Source: Providencia alcalifaciens (GTDB lineage Bacteria > Pseudomonadota > Gammaproteobacteria > Enterobacterales > Enterobacteriaceae). Taken from it: 64,000 nucleotides of DNA. The notes under the pieces are model-generated. The model was not told the origin of the DNA. It made no database searches and saw only the letters and a list, made by a program, of their open reading frames with translations. The DNA lies in the NCBI RefSeq assembly GCF_915403165.1, contig NZ_OU659204.1:806001-870000 (forward strand), given 5' to 3'. Shown piece after piece: positions 1 to 10,068 of the stretch; within the stretch, counting starts at the first letter, position 1; each line of letters begins with the position of its first letter. Both the position numbers and the translations under genes were made by a program.

Positions 1-167
1 ATACCAATTGCCAAACCAATCAAAAACTCGTTAGCGCCCTGTAAGTGCATTCCATAACTGGTGAGGATTGGGAGCACCATAAACATGCCGAGCATGCGAA
101 GGGAGAATACGGACCCTAGTCCCCAAGTGGCACGGAGTTCTATAGCTGTCATTTTATTATCGTTCAT
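1..167 (-). CDS. yajR: MFS transporter YajR, N-terminal part only
   Basis: The first 55 or so codons of a major facilitator superfamily transporter, cut off by the window edge. Reading leftward from the ATG at 165-167 the product begins MNDNKMTAIELRATWGLG and continues with the RMLGMFMVLP segment typical of the first transmembrane helix of YajR. YajR is an inner-membrane H+-coupled drug/efflux type permease of unknown physiological substrate. In E. coli yajR also follows cyoE on the same strand, so the synteny supports the call. Here the two genes are separated by a large repeat array. Confidence 0.85.
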   Translation of the reverse strand, partial: MNDNKMTAIELRATWGLGSVFSLRMLGMFMVLPILTSYGMHLQGANEFLIGLAIG

Positions 168-169
168 AA

Positions 170-705
170 ATACTCTTCATATTTCGGGTTGTAGCTGTGT
201 TGGCAGCGCTCACCAACTCAGGTCACATACTAGTGTATGCTCCCAGAGATTAGTATCACTTGCCGCCTTGCTACAACACGAACTATTTTGAGTATTCGAA
301 TCTTCATATTCCGGGTTGTAGCTGTGTTGGCAGCGCTCACCAACTCAGGTCACATACTAGTGTATGCTCCCAGAGATTAGTATCACTTGCCGCCTTGCTA
401 CAACACGAACTATTTTGAGTATTCGAATCTTCATATTCCGGGTTGTAGCTGTGTTGGCAGCGCTCACTAACTCAGGTCACATACTTATGTATGCTCCTTG
501 GGATTAGTTTCACTTGCCGCCAATACTCTTCATATTTCGAGCTGTAGCGGTGTTGGCTACGTTCACTAACCCTAGTCACGTAGTTATCTACGTTCCTAGG
601 GATTAGCTTCACTTGCCGCCTAGCTACAACTCGAACTATTTTGAGTATTAAATTTCAATGAGCTTAAATTATTCTTCTTATTTCGGGTTGTAGCGGTGCT
701 GGTGT
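170..705. repeat. Tandem array of ~127-bp ERIC-like palindromic repeats
   Basis: Four and a half copies of one element. Copy 1 is 170-295, copy 2 about 297-422, copy 3 about 424-521 (lacks its right end), copy 4 523-648, and a 5' fragment lies at about 671-705. The period of copies 1-3 is exactly 127 bp (the motif TCTTCAT starts at 174, 301 and 428). Intact copies start with ATACTC and end with GAGTAT, so they carry terminal inverted repeats, and the internal GGTTGTAGC...GCTACAAC arms also pair. Copies 1 and 2 are nearly identical; copies 3 and 4 are diverged. The shape matches the ERIC/IRU-type non-autonomous elements of Enterobacterales (established family, recalled rather than searched). 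There is no coding sequence in this stretch. Confidence 0.8.
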
Positions 706-821
706 TAATTCAATTTAAAATCAATAAGTTAAGTGGTTTTTCTATATGGCAATACTGGCTTATTGATAGCAGGCGGCTATTTAACCATAAAAATCATCAC
801 AAAAATATTCGCAGACAAAGA

Positions 822-855
822 AAAACGGCGGGAAGTTTGCACTCCCCGCCGTTTG
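822..855 (-). terminator. Rho-independent terminator of the cyo operon
   Basis: On the minus strand a GC-rich stem (AAACGGCGGG paired with CCCGCCGTTT) is followed by a T-run, 30 bp beyond the cyoE stop codon. It closes the cyoABCDE operon. Confidence 0.85.
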
Positions 856-884
856 AACGCATTTATTGTCAATAATGCAATAAA

Positions 885-1772
885 TTATCGGACTAACGCT
901 ATAACAGTATCGCTTGTAACGGTTGGGTCAACTGACATCATCACACTCAGCGAGGTAATCGCCACAATGGAAAAGATGAACAGTTTGCGCGCCCAAACTC
1001 GGTCGTCATTTTCGGTTTTGAAACCAGAAATTGCCATACCAAGCCACCATAAGCTAACCGCAGCGCCGACAATCAGATATTTATAGCCTGCGTATCCGCT
1101 AATCGCTAACATTAATGTTGCGACCATAAATGCAAGGATATACAAGAAGATATGAGTCTTAGCGACAGATATACCCTTGATCACCGGTAACACTGGAATG
1201 TTTGCGGCTTTATAATCCTTAAAGCGGAAAATTGCTATGGCATATGAGTGCGGCATCTGCCACAAGCTGAAGATTAACAGCAGGATTAAGGCTCCAGCGT
1301 CAAATTCATTTGTGACAGCGCAGTAGCCAATAACTGGTGGCGCTGCGCCAGATAGGCTGCCAATCAACGTGCCATATACTGACTTACGCTTCATGTACAG
1401 GCTATATAAGCCCACATAAACAATGAAGCCAATAAGTGCAAGGAGCATTGCCAGTGCATTGGCAGCTACGAGTAGCAGTACCATACCAGCAACACCCAAT
1501 GCAGTTGCGTAAATCAGGCTAACTTTCGGGTCAATCAGCCCTTTAACTAAAGGGCGATTCTTGGTTCTTTCCATGATACGGTCAATATCACGGTCGATGT
1601 AGTTGTTAAAAACACAACCAGAGGCAACGACCAATGATACACCCAGCAAAGTCGCAATAAACAGCGGGTAATCAATCGACCCTTTTGAGGCCAGTAGAAA
1701 ACCGCCGATCACAGAAATCAGATTTCCGAAAATAATTCCTGGTTTGGTCACTTGCAGGTATTGCTTAAACAT
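885..1772 (-). CDS. cyoE: Protoheme IX farnesyltransferase (heme O synthase)
   Basis: Converts protoheme IX to heme O by adding a farnesyl group at the 2-vinyl position, supplying the heme O of the bo3 oxidase. The 295-residue length equals the E. coli protein (296). It is an integral membrane UbiA-superfamily prenyltransferase with about nine TM segments. The signature [15 protein letters not shown], with the Asp-rich prenyl-diphosphate/Mg2+ motif, is at about residues 57-71, and a second Asp-containing loop ([15 protein letters not shown]) is near residue 185. Last gene of the cyo operon, 12 bp after cyoD, with the terminator just downstream. Confidence 0.97.
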   Translation of the reverse strand: MFKQYLQVTKPGIIFGNLISVIGGFLLASKGSIDYPLFIATLLGVSLVVASGCVFNNYIDRDIDRIMERTKNRPLVKGLIDPKVSLIYATALGVAGMVLLLVAANALAMLLALIGFIVYVGLYSLYMKRKSVYGTLIGSLSGAAPPVIGYCAVTNEFDAGALILLLIFSLWQMPHSYAIAIFRFKDYKAANIPVLPVIKGISVAKTHIFLYILAFMVATLMLAISGYAGYKYLIVGAAVSLWWLGMAISGFKTENDDRVWARKLFIFSIVAITSLSVMMSVDPTVTSDTVIALVR

Positions 1773-1784
1773 ATCGGCAACTCT

Positions 1785-2117
1785 TTAGTCGAGCATCATA
1801 TTGATGTTCAGGTTGTACATAATCCACAGAGAGCCAATAACAACGATACCGACGATTAGCATAGTGAACAAGAATGCTACGAGGTTCCAGCGCTCATCTG
1901 ATGATGTATTCATGTGTAAGAAACAGACTAAGTGTACAAGGATTTGTACTACAGCCATTCCAACAACAGTTGCTAGAATAACACCTTGTGAAGCCGTTCC
2001 ATTCATCACCATCCAGAAAGGAATTACCGTCAGGATAACTGACAGAATAAAACCAATCATGTATGTTTTAACGCTACCGTGGCTTGCTCCAGTATGAGCA
2101 TCTTTTGCATGACTCAT
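1785..2117 (-). CDS. cyoD: Cytochrome bo3 ubiquinol oxidase subunit IV
   Basis: Small accessory subunit of the cytochrome bo3 quinol oxidase, needed for stable assembly of the CuB site in subunit I. It has 110 residues and three predicted TM helices (about 18-40, 47-69 and 80-102) after a His/Ala-rich hydrophilic N-terminus ([14 protein letters not shown]), matching the family in length and topology. The start codon directly abuts the cyoC stop codon, so the two are probably translationally coupled. Confidence 0.97.
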   Translation of the reverse strand: MSHAKDAHTGASHGSVKTYMIGFILSVILTVIPFWMVMNGTASQGVILATVVGMAVVQILVHLVCFLHMNTSSDERWNLVAFLFTMLIVGIVVIGSLWIMYNLNINMMLD

Positions 2118-2732
2118 TTAAATTGCCCCCAGCAGATAAACAACGGTAAATACACAGATCCAAACCACATCTAAGAAGTGCCAGAATAAGCTCAGGCAGC
2201 TCAGACGTGTTTTGTTCACCTCAGTTAGACCACGGCGAGAAATTTGGATCATCATGATAATAATCCAAACTAAACCAGCAGTTACGTGCAGACCGTGTGT
2301 TGCAACTAAAGCAAAGAAACCAGATAAAAAGCCACTGCGATCAGGACCGAAACCTTCAGCGATGAGTTCATGGAACTCATAAACTTCCATGGTTACGAAG
2401 CCTAGACCTAATAGGAAAGTCGCAAACAACCATAGGTTGACTGATGCAATTTTACCTTTATACATGGCAATCATTGCGAAACCGTAGGTAATACTACTGA
2501 CTAACAGTAGGAAAGTTTCGCCTAATACGAACTTAAGACTGAAGATATCTTTACCTGCAGGGCCGCCAGCAGTTCCATCAGCAAGAACAACATAGGTCGC
2601 AAATAAACAAGCGAACAGAATTAAGTCGCTCATGATATACAGCCAGAAACCAAAGACTTTAGTCCCGCCTGCATCATGGTGCCCATGCTCTGCATGGGCT
2701 GTATTATGGTTAGTCATTGTATTAGTTGACAT
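2118..2732 (-). CDS. cyoC: Cytochrome bo3 ubiquinol oxidase subunit III
   Basis: Subunit III of the heme-copper quinol oxidase. It has 204 residues, the same length as in E. coli, with five TM helices after a His-rich N-terminal tail. The family motifs [19 protein letters not shown] and [16 protein letters not shown] are intact. It overlaps the end of cyoB by 11 bp, indicating coupled translation within the operon. It does not bind the redox cofactors but stabilises the complex. Confidence 0.97.
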   Translation of the reverse strand: MSTNTMTNHNTAHAEHGHHDAGGTKVFGFWLYIMSDLILFACLFATYVVLADGTAGGPAGKDIFSLKFVLGETFLLLVSSITYGFAMIAMYKGKIASVNLWLFATFLLGLGFVTMEVYEFHELIAEGFGPDRSGFLSGFFALVATHGLHVTAGLVWIIIMMIQISRRGLTEVNKTRLSCLSLFWHFLDVVWICVFTVVYLLGAI

Positions 2733-4713
2733 CGTTCACACCTGCCTTACGCAATTCTTCAAAGTGCTTATTCTCGATTTGCTCGATTTCAGCCACAGGT
2801 ACGTAGTAATCAACATCTTCGTCGAAGCTTTTTGCAATCCAAGTTACGATCATTCCACCGAAACCAACAATTGCGAGCCACCAGATGTGCCAGATCATTG
2901 CGAAACCAAGAATCAAGCTAAATCCAGCGATAATCACGCCAGCGCCTGTATTTTTTGGCATATGAATTTCTTCATATGAGGCTGGTTTCTTATGAGCGAT
3001 ACCTTTCTCTTTCATATCCCACCAAGCATCACGAGTTTGAACTGGTGGTTCAATCGCGAAGTTGTAGAATGGCGCTGGAGAAGAAGTTGACCACTCAAGA
3101 GTACGTCCACCCCATGGGTCACCGGTTAAATCACGGTTTTCATGACGGTCGCGGATACTGACGATAATTTGGATAACTTGGCAAGCAATACCCAGTGCAA
3201 TCAGACCAGCACCGAATGCAGCTGCCACTAACATTCCGTGGTAAGCAGGGTCGATATTCTGGCTCAAACGACGGGTCATACCCATAAAGCCTAGGATATA
3301 TAACGGCATGAATGCTAAGAAGAAACCGGTAATCCAGAACCAGAAGGCGCGGACACCCCATTTCTCATTCAGCGTGAAGCCGTAAGCTTTAGGGAACCAG
3401 TAGGTCATACCTGCGAAGCATCCGAATACCACACCACCGATAATAACGTTATGGAAGTGAGCAATCAGGAACAAGCTGTTATGCAGAACGAAGTTAGCAC
3501 CAGGAACCGCTAATAGAACACCTGTCATACCACCAACAGAGAACGTGATGATAAAGCCGATAGTCCATAACATTGGTGATTTAAGTTCGATACGACCTTG
3601 GTACATAGTGAACAGCCAGTTGAAAATCTTAACCCCTGTAGGGATAGAGATAATCATGGTGGCGATACCAAAGAAGGCGTTGACGTTTGCACCAGAACCC
3701 ATGGTGAAGAAGTGGTGTAACCAAACAACGAATGACATCACGGTAATCACGATGGTCGCCCATACCAAAGAGGTATAACCGAACAGACGTTTTTTGGAGA
3801 ATGTCGCAGCAACTTCTGAGAAAACACCAAACACGGGAAGAATCAGGATATAAACTTCTGGATGACCCCAAGCCCAAATTAGGTTGATGTACATCATCAT
3901 GTTGCCACCCATATCATTTGTGAAGAAATGGGTACCTAAATAACGGTCTAAAGTCAGCAGGGTGAGTGTTACAGTCAAGATTGGGAATGCAGCAACAATC
4001 AGAACGTTGGTACAAAGCGCAGTCCAGCTAAACACAGGCATTTTCATCATCGACATACCCGGTGCACGCATACGGATAATAGTCGCAATAAAGTTAACAC
4101 CGGTTAAGAGTGTCCCGATACCGGATATCTGGAGACTCCAAAGCCAGTAATCGACCCCAACCCCAGGGTTGTACTCCAAACCTGACAGTGGTGGATATGC
4201 TAACCAACCAGTTTGTGCGAATTCACCTACCCCTAATGAGATGTTGATTAATACAACACCCACTACGAAGAACCAGAAGCTCAAAGAGTTAAGGAATGGG
4301 AATGCAACGTCACGGGCACCAATTTGCAGAGGAACAACTAAGTTCATCAGACCAACAACAAATGGAGTCGCCATGAAGAAAATCATGATAACGCCGTGTG
4401 CTGTAAAGATTTGATCATAGTGGTGAGGGTTTAAGAAACCTTCTTGACCCGCGGAAGCCAGCACTTGCTGACCACGCATCATGATTGCATCAGCAAAGCC
4501 ACGGAACAGCATGACAATTGCGACGATGATGTACATGACACCAATTTTTTTGTGGTCAACAGACGTTAACCACTCTTTCCACAACCATTTCCATTTACCG
4601 AAGTATGAAATCAAACCGACTAAGCCAAGCCCACCAAGGACAATGGCAATCAGTGTGACAACGATAATCGGTTCATGAAGTGGAACTGCGTCCAGTGTTA
4701 ATTTTCCAAACAT
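2722..4713 (-). CDS. cyoB: Cytochrome bo3 ubiquinol oxidase subunit I
   Basis: Catalytic subunit of the proton-pumping terminal oxidase, carrying low-spin heme b, high-spin heme o3 and CuB. It oxidises ubiquinol and reduces O2 at the inner membrane. The 663 residues equal the E. coli length. Visible ligands: the [12 protein letters not shown] motif with the CuB His and the cross-linked Tyr, the His pair in WLHHFFTMG, and HFHNVIIGG containing the heme ligands. The GHPEVY glutamate of the D-channel is present. It starts 4 bp after cyoA ends. Confidence 0.98.
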   Translation of the reverse strand: MFGKLTLDAVPLHEPIIVVTLIAIVLGGLGLVGLISYFGKWKWLWKEWLTSVDHKKIGVMYIIVAIVMLFRGFADAIMMRGQQVLASAGQEGFLNPHHYDQIFTAHGVIMIFFMATPFVVGLMNLVVPLQIGARDVAFPFLNSLSFWFFVVGVVLINISLGVGEFAQTGWLAYPPLSGLEYNPGVGVDYWLWSLQISGIGTLLTGVNFIATIIRMRAPGMSMMKMPVFSWTALCTNVLIVAAFPILTVTLTLLTLDRYLGTHFFTNDMGGNMMMYINLIWAWGHPEVYILILPVFGVFSEVAATFSKKRLFGYTSLVWATIVITVMSFVVWLHHFFTMGSGANVNAFFGIATMIISIPTGVKIFNWLFTMYQGRIELKSPMLWTIGFIITFSVGGMTGVLLAVPGANFVLHNSLFLIAHFHNVIIGGVVFGCFAGMTYWFPKAYGFTLNEKWGVRAFWFWITGFFLAFMPLYILGFMGMTRRLSQNIDPAYHGMLVAAAFGAGLIALGIACQVIQIIVSIRDRHENRDLTGDPWGGRTLEWSTSSPAPFYNFAIEPPVQTRDAWWDMKEKGIAHKKPASYEEIHMPKNTGAGVIIAGFSLILGFAMIWHIWWLAIVGFGGMIVTWIAKSFDEDVDYYVPVAEIEQIENKHFEELRKAGVNDVN

Positions 4714-4717
4714 GCCC

Positions 4718-5710
4718 TTATTCCTCAGCGCCTGCTTGAGCGTTATGGCTCATATGCATTGAATGACCTGTAGATTCTTGCGCCTGAGCAGTTGTGCTCA
4801 TATGCATAGAATGATTTGCTTCATTATTAGCATCTACAGGAGCGTGACCTTTATGGTGCTCATGACCAAACTTCATAATGATGTCTTCATAAAGTTTAGG
4901 TTTCACGCTAGAGAAGTAGGTAACAGGAACGTTAGTGCTAGGTTTAGCAACTTCGTCAAATGCCTGCATCGTGTCCATAGTTTTTGGCGATGCTTTTACT
5001 TTCTGTACCCATTCATCGAAGCCTTGACGATCCGCTGTAGCAATAGCGTTAAACTTCATATCTGAGAAGCCGTGGCCACTATAGCTTGCTGAGAAGCCTT
5101 TATAGGTACCTGGTTCGTTAGCGATTAAGTGAAGTTTTGTCTGCATACCCGCCATCGCGTAGATCTGTCCACCTAAAGATGGGATGAAGAATGAGTTCAT
5201 CACAGAATCAGACGTGATTTTGAAGTTTACAGGAACACCTACAGGGAATGCGATTTCGTTGACTGTGGCGATGCCTTGATCTGGATAGATAAAGATCCAT
5301 TTCCAGTCAGCTGAAATAACTTGAATGGTAACAGGTTCCTGATCACTAACTAATGGCTGATACGGGTCCAGCTCATGAGTCGTCTTCCAAGTGATAGCAC
5401 CCAGAATAATGATAATAATGATAGGAACTGTCCAGCAGACTAACTCAATTTTGTTAGAGTGAGCCCAGTTAGGACGGTAGGTAGCTGACTTATTGGACTC
5501 ACGATATTTTACAGCGAAGATAAACGCCATAAAAATAACAGGAATCACAACAAGGAGCATCAAGCCGATTGCAATAAGAATCAGCTCTTTTTGTTTTACG
5601 CCAACGGCGCCTTTCGGATCCATCAACACCATATCACAACCGCCTAATAATAAGGCTGCTGCAACTAGTGAGATTGCTCCAATGCTTTTTTTGTAGTTCA
5701 TAAGTCTCAT
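4718..5710 (-). CDS. cyoA: Cytochrome bo3 ubiquinol oxidase subunit II (lipoprotein)
   Basis: Subunit II of the bo3 oxidase: a lipoprotein with two TM helices and a periplasmic cupredoxin-fold domain that, as in other quinol oxidases, lacks the CuA-binding Cys residues. I place the start at 5710 (MRLMNYKKS) because it aligns with the E. coli start and has a GGGG Shine-Dalgarno-like run upstream; a longer reading frame extends to 5761 without support. The lipobox LGGC has its Cys at residue 25. The C-terminal tail is rich in His and Met (repeated HSMHMS), as in relatives. First gene of cyoABCDE. Confidence 0.96.
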   Translation of the reverse strand: MRLMNYKKSIGAISLVAAALLLGGCDMVLMDPKGAVGVKQKELILIAIGLMLLVVIPVIFMAFIFAVKYRESNKSATYRPNWAHSNKIELVCWTVPIIIIIILGAITWKTTHELDPYQPLVSDQEPVTIQVISADWKWIFIYPDQGIATVNEIAFPVGVPVNFKITSDSVMNSFFIPSLGGQIYAMAGMQTKLHLIANEPGTYKGFSASYSGHGFSDMKFNAIATADRQGFDEWVQKVKASPKTMDTMQAFDEVAKPSTNVPVTYFSSVKPKLYEDIIMKFGHEHHKGHAPVDANNEANHSMHMSTTAQAQESTGHSMHMSHNAQAGAEE

Positions 5711-6136
5711 CCACGACCCCAAATGACAAGAATCTAATTGTCGTTTCATCAGTGCGGGCATTTTACGGTAAGGTTGTGCGAGTGTAAATGATTGTAAGGT
5801 AAAGAAACGGAAATGTTAGCTTTTTATGTTAATATGATCACATGTAAAGCTTTTGCTTCTAAAAGGTTAAAATTGCTGCTGATTATAGGTATGTTTTGAT
5901 AAAACAGTATGAATACTAAATTATCTTGGTCATTTTTCAAAGAAAAATATATACAAAATTGACAAAAAAATATGGAAACTGCTTGGATTGTTAAGAAATT
6001 AAGTAGGGGAAATTACTGATTATATTGCCGATAAAGTGAAATTGATGACTTTACCGGCAAAATAATAAAGAAAAATTGTTATATTTTTGAAACTAAAGGA
6101 AATATGTTAAAAAAATAAACAATATTTCCTTAGTCA
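5711..6136. promoter_or_regulatory. Intergenic region with cyo promoter and tsx terminator
   Basis: 426 bp of AT-rich non-coding DNA between the tsx stop and cyoA start. It must hold the cyoA promoter; no ArcA or Fnr site is clear enough to claim. At 6096-6131 an imperfect hairpin (AAGGAAATA paired with TATTTCCTT) followed on the minus strand by a T-rich stretch is the likely tsx terminator. Confidence 0.5.
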
Positions 6137-6910
6137 CTAGAAGTTATACTTTAATGTATAAATGATCGCATCTTGGTAGAAGTCATCACCTAATTTATTG
6201 TCAGCATAACGATATTGAACACCAGCAGCTAAATGTGGCGTCGCGTTCCACCAGAAAGCTAATGCGCCGTTCACGCCATCACGACCACCGTTACCATAAC
6301 GTTCATGACGTGCAAATTCCATTTCATGCCAGTTAGTGATCATGAAATCTTCTTGGAACATTTTGAAGTTGTAACCCGCAACCCAACCAACCACATAGCC
6401 GTTATTACCGGAATAATAGGTTTGGTCAACATAGTGCAATGCAACGAAAGGTTTGAACCACAGATCACCAATCGAGGTGTTATAGCCGATACCATACAGT
6501 GTGTTGACTTCGTGGAAGTTGCCGCCATGTTTGTCACCCGGTAAAGACCAAGTACCATAAACGTGGCCGTATAAGTTGAATCCAGTATCTGCGATATAGA
6601 CGCGAGCTGTTGTTTTCAGCGTATAACGCTGGTTTTTGCCCGGATCTTCATGCTGTTTATTCAATGGATTTTCAACATCAAAGAAACCATACAGCTCACC
6701 CCATTTGAAATTAGCGCCACCTTCTAATTCGAAGTAAGCAAAATCTTCCTTATGGGTTGTATTTTTAGATTTATTTTCTGTATGACGGGACCAGTCGAGA
6801 TAGTTCACGTTGATATCTGCGAAACCATTCTGATACCCAAGAAAATTTTCAGCATTTGCGGTTCCTGCCAATGATGCTAGAGCAGCAGCACAGAGTAGTG
6901 TTTTTTTCAT
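6137..6910 (-). CDS. tsx: Tsx/OmpK-family outer-membrane nucleoside channel
   Basis: 257-residue outer-membrane beta-barrel with a clear signal peptide (MKKTLLCAAALASLAGTANA, cleavage after residue 20) and a C-terminal YTLKYNF ending in Phe, the usual BAM targeting signal. Internal sequence such as GELYGFFDVENP and WHEMEFARHE resembles the Tsx/OmpK nucleoside-specific channel family. It is shorter than E. coli Tsx (about 294) and nearer the OmpK-type members. Members let nucleosides cross the outer membrane. Monocistronic, with a possible CRP site upstream. Family assignment is good; the exact gene symbol is less sure. Confidence 0.75.
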   Translation of the reverse strand: MKKTLLCAAALASLAGTANAENFLGYQNGFADINVNYLDWSRHTENKSKNTTHKEDFAYFELEGGANFKWGELYGFFDVENPLNKQHEDPGKNQRYTLKTTARVYIADTGFNLYGHVYGTWSLPGDKHGGNFHEVNTLYGIGYNTSIGDLWFKPFVALHYVDQTYYSGNNGYVVGWVAGYNFKMFQEDFMITNWHEMEFARHERYGNGGRDGVNGALAFWWNATPHLAAGVQYRYADNKLGDDFYQDAIIYTLKYNF

Positions 6911-7044
6911 AAGACATTATTTTCGTTTATGTATTAATAAAAATTAGTTGCTACGCAAATTTTTAGCTTGTCAACTAACCATCCTCAAACATGTGAGATA
7001 TTAAGCTTTCAATTTGTAATTAAAAAATATCTTTCAGAGAATGA

Positions 7045-7058
7045 GTGATCGCAATCAC
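7045..7058. promoter_or_regulatory. Candidate CRP binding site upstream of tsx
   Basis: GTGA-N6-TCAC, a perfect palindromic core of the cAMP-CRP consensus, about 135 bp upstream of the tsx start codon. E. coli tsx is controlled by CRP and CytR, so the placement is sensible. Site seen; function inferred. Confidence 0.5.
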
Positions 7059-7121
7059 GCTTTTATCAATCTTTAAGCGATATTTGCTAGAGAGATCTAA
7101 TTTGCGGAAAAAGGAGAGATT

Positions 7122-7148
7122 CCCCAAATTAATTAGTTTAACTTGGGG
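7122..7148 (-). terminator. Possible ampG terminator
   Basis: A CCCCAA/TTGGGG stem lies about 40 bp beyond the ampG stop. On the minus strand it is followed by a short pyrimidine-rich tract rather than a clean T-run, so termination strength is uncertain. Confidence 0.45.
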
Positions 7149-7186
7149 AGTTACGGGCTAAATAGAGTGTAAATCAATCAAAAGCA

Positions 7187-8713
7187 TCAGGAAGGTTTAT
7201 GTTTCATGGCTTTACGGACAGCGAGAAAGTCTAGGGTTCCACCTACAATAAGGCTGATAGCTCCAATGGCTATACCTATGTTAAATATGAGATTCTGATA
7301 AGAAGGGAGCGCTAACCACAGGGATATATGGGAAGTAAATAAGTAAACTTTCACCCCTGCAAATGATGTGATTAGTAAACTAATTAACCAAACCGCTAAT
7401 ATAGATGCTGCTGCCATTAGCGCATAAACCGCGATTTTATATTCTCGAGGGAAAAACTCTCTGCGTTGAAACTCTCCCGTATCTTGGGTGTATAACAACG
7501 AAGTTCGGCAAGCGAGTAACAATAAAACCCCCGGTACTGCAACGCCGATGGAAATTAAGTAGAACATTGGCCAACCGTAGGTACTGACAAAAATACTTGC
7601 AACGGGACCGATATAGACACGACCTACAGCGGATAATGCTGAAAGCAAGGCAAATTGAGTGGCCGATAAAGACTTATTACATAAGGTCATTAATAAGGCG
7701 ACAAATGCCGCAGTTCCCATTCCTGAAAAGATATTTTCGAGGAATATAATGGACCCCATACTGATAATATTTGGCGGTGTTACTGCGAGGAACCAGTAGC
7801 CAATATTCGAACCACCTTGGAGTACGCCGAAGACGAGCAATGCTCTAAATAGGCTCATATTTTTCATCAGATAACCCCCAAATAGGGCTCCGATGATTGT
7901 AGCCGCCATACCAACTGTTTTATTTACTGTACCCACTTCGCTTAAACTGAAGCCAAGAGCATTGAGTAAAAAGTTAGTATTTAGCGCCATAACAAACGCA
8001 TCACCCATCTTATAAAAGATGAGAAGCAACAAAATCAGCCATGCATTATTTCGGCTAAAAAATTCGGCAAGTGGCTCATAAATAGCATCTTTTAACGAAG
8101 TCGGTGGGGCGGTGTTTTCCTGGGGCTCTTTTGCGAATAGGGTAGCGAAGACCCCAATAAACATCAGAGCAGCCATGACTAAGTAAAGCTGTTGCCAAGT
8201 AAGAAATTTATCAGCTAACCAAAGTGCTAATCCCCCAGAAACCAACATACTGATACGGTAGCCCATGACAGATGTTGCTGCACCAATACCGCGCTCTTCT
8301 GCGCTGAGTAAATCTGTTTTATAGGCATCAAAGACAATATCTTGGGATGCGGAACAGAATGCTACAGTGACCGCTAGCGCAGCTAGCCACCAAAGATGTT
8401 CCGACGGGTTCATAAAGCTCATGCCTGCAATGCTAATAACAAGCAAAATTTGCGTTGTTAATAACCACCCTCTGCGACGCCCTAAAAATGAAGGAGTATA
8501 GCGATCCATCATAGGGGACCATAGAAATTTTAAAACGTAGGCCTGACCGACGAGAGAAAAGAAACCGATAGTTTTGATGTCAATTTTTTCAACGGTTAAC
8601 CAAGCTTGTAATGTTCCAGCGGTTAATGCCAAGGGCAACCCTGAGACGAATCCCAATAAAATTAAGGTAACATTATTGGGCAGTGTAAATCTGGGTAGTG
8701 TCAAACGTGGCAT
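7187..8713 (-). CDS. ampG: Muropeptide permease AmpG
   Basis: Inner-membrane MFS permease that imports GlcNAc-anhydroMurNAc peptides for cell-wall recycling and thereby feeds the inducer of AmpR-controlled beta-lactamase. It has about 508 residues and 12-14 TM helices. Segments such as GFFSLVGQAYVLKFLWSP, FCSASQDIVFDAYKTD and SATQFALLSALSAVGRVY are essentially those of E. coli AmpG. The start at 8713 (MPRLTL) is preferred because GAGGG lies 5 nt upstream; a longer in-frame extension to 8782 lacks such a site. Downstream of yajG as in E. coli, but a hairpin separates the two genes. Confidence 0.95.
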   Translation of the reverse strand: MPRLTLPRFTLPNNVTLILLGFVSGLPLALTAGTLQAWLTVEKIDIKTIGFFSLVGQAYVLKFLWSPMMDRYTPSFLGRRRGWLLTTQILLVISIAGMSFMNPSEHLWWLAALAVTVAFCSASQDIVFDAYKTDLLSAEERGIGAATSVMGYRISMLVSGGLALWLADKFLTWQQLYLVMAALMFIGVFATLFAKEPQENTAPPTSLKDAIYEPLAEFFSRNNAWLILLLLIFYKMGDAFVMALNTNFLLNALGFSLSEVGTVNKTVGMAATIIGALFGGYLMKNMSLFRALLVFGVLQGGSNIGYWFLAVTPPNIISMGSIIFLENIFSGMGTAAFVALLMTLCNKSLSATQFALLSALSAVGRVYIGPVASIFVSTYGWPMFYLISIGVAVPGVLLLLACRTSLLYTQDTGEFQRREFFPREYKIAVYALMAAASILAVWLISLLITSFAGVKVYLFTSHISLWLALPSYQNLIFNIGIAIGAISLIVGGTLDFLAVRKAMKHKPS

Positions 8714-8780
8714 TATTCCCTCATCGCCTGATGTTGGTGTATTACGTTGCGCGAAGAATGGCGCAGTAGAAAGATAAAAC

Positions 8781-8806
8781 AACCCAAGCTAGAAATAACT
8801 TGGGTT
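8781..8806 (-). terminator. Hairpin between yajG and ampG
   Basis: Perfect 8-bp stem AACCCAAG/CTTGGGTT with a 10-nt loop. It is followed on the minus strand by GTTTTATC. It may terminate or attenuate yajG transcription before ampG. Confidence 0.6.
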
Positions 8807-8885
8807 AGTAGGAGAAAGCAGACTATTTTTTGCAGCCTTCGATGAACCAGACTGATACTAGTATGAAATCAGCCTTGATGCGCGA

Positions 8886-9467
8886 TTAATATCGTGAATT
8901 TTGTCTGATAAAATCGGCCAGTTCTTGGTCTTTCGCCATATCTGAAATTAAATCACTTAAAGCAAGGTTAATCGCCGCAGCAATTTTTTCATTGGTTGCA
9001 GCTAATGCTCCTTGGGTATTGTAATTACGGCTATAGGTCCGGCTTTTGGTTGAGCCATTTGGCGCGGTAGCATTAACGACAACGCTGGAATTAACCGTAA
9101 TATTATGGCGTAAACTTCCTTCGCTCACTTGCGTGCTCAATTTGTTTAATTGAACCACTAAGTTGATATTGGCGGGAGAAGTCACCATGAAACCACGAGC
9201 GGCCATCTGCTTTTCTACGGCTTCTTGCATTAGATAACGAGGATCGCGAGAGGGATTAAGCACCTCTAAAGTACCGTTTCGATTAATTTCAGCCAATGAG
9301 CGATTTGTACGGTTATCAACGCTACTTACGCTAATTGAAGTCGCATTGAGCGTCGGGTTTTTAGCTGGTAATGCAATTTTAGGTTCAAGGGACAGCGTAT
9401 TAGACGGCGCAGTACAGCCCGCTAATAGAAATAACGCAAATAGTGGAAAACACAGTTTTCTTAACAT
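8886..9467 (-). CDS. yajG: YajG family lipoprotein
   Basis: 193-residue predicted lipoprotein: MLRKLCFPLFALFLLAGC gives a signal peptide with lipobox LAGC and lipidated Cys at 18. The body matches the YajG family, which sits next to ampG and bolA in enterobacteria; its biochemical role is unknown. The start at 9467 is chosen because GGAAGA lies 3-8 nt upstream and a signal peptide follows directly; an upstream in-frame extension to 9617 is probably not translated. Divergent from bolA. Confidence 0.88.
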   Translation of the reverse strand: MLRKLCFPLFALFLLAGCTAPSNTLSLEPKIALPAKNPTLNATSISVSSVDNRTNRSLAEINRNGTLEVLNPSRDPRYLMQEAVEKQMAARGFMVTSPANINLVVQLNKLSTQVSEGSLRHNITVNSSVVVNATAPNGSTKSRTYSRNYNTQGALAATNEKIAAAINLALSDLISDMAKDQELADFIRQNSRY

Positions 9468-9729
9468 AATTCTTCCCAGTTCATCTTTCCTAATTGAAAA
9501 TGTTCCGTTATGGTTCGGGGTGCAATAACTCACACTATTAGACAACAGTTTGAGAAAAAATTCGCATAAATGTGCAGTCGATGAACATTTTGCATTCCCA
9601 AACCACAGTTTCAACAATGTAGATGCTATTATCCGCTATTTCTATAATAAGAAGATAGTTGCCAGCAGCGTGATTGGGTGATTTTTTTCAAATGTGCTTT
9701 AGCATTTTTTAATTAATTTAGGAGTCTCT

Positions 9730-10068
9730 ATGGACGCCAATATGCCACGAACTATGCAGTCTCGCGTGAGTGAAAAGCTACAGTCTGCATTTGAACCTGA
9801 ACATATGGAGGTGATTAATGAAAGTCATCAACATAATGTGTTACCCGGTTCAGAGAGCCATTTCAAAGTGGTTTTAGTCAGTGATAAATTTGAAAACAAA
9901 CGTATGATTGGTCGTCATCGTGAAATCTATGCTATTTTGGCTGACGAGCTTGCAGGTGGGATCCATGCTTTAGCCTTACACACTTACACTCCGAAAGAGT
10001 GGGGTGAATTAGTGAGTACAGCGCTAAAATCACCAGCTTGTCGTGGTGTTGGTGGTGTGAATCGCTAA
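9730..10068 (+). CDS. bolA: BolA family transcriptional regulator/Fe-S partner
   Basis: 112-residue BolA-fold protein. The core GSESHFKVVLVSDKFENKR and the conserved HALALHTYTPKEW (with the family's invariant His) match BolA. BolA is a stress-linked morphogene regulator that also binds [2Fe-2S] monothiol glutaredoxins. The N-terminus is a few residues longer than in E. coli. A TTAGGAG Shine-Dalgarno is 6 nt upstream of the ATG. It precedes tig as in E. coli. Confidence 0.95.
   Translation: MDANMPRTMQSRVSEKLQSAFEPEHMEVINESHQHNVLPGSESHFKVVLVSDKFENKRMIGRHREIYAILADELAGGIHALALHTYTPKEWGELVSTALKSPACRGVGGVNR

Noticed and set aside
61-291. Open frame crossing the yajR start and the first repeat copy
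   Set aside because: It is antisense to yajR and runs into a non-coding repeat; no recognisable protein features.
170-705. CRISPR array
   Set aside because: The repeated unit is about 127 bp with terminal inverted repeats, with no short repeat-spacer alternation and no cas genes nearby.
733-1086. Open frame opposite the 3' end of cyoE
   Set aside because: It overlaps the cyo terminator and cyoE on the other strand; composition is that of an antisense shadow.
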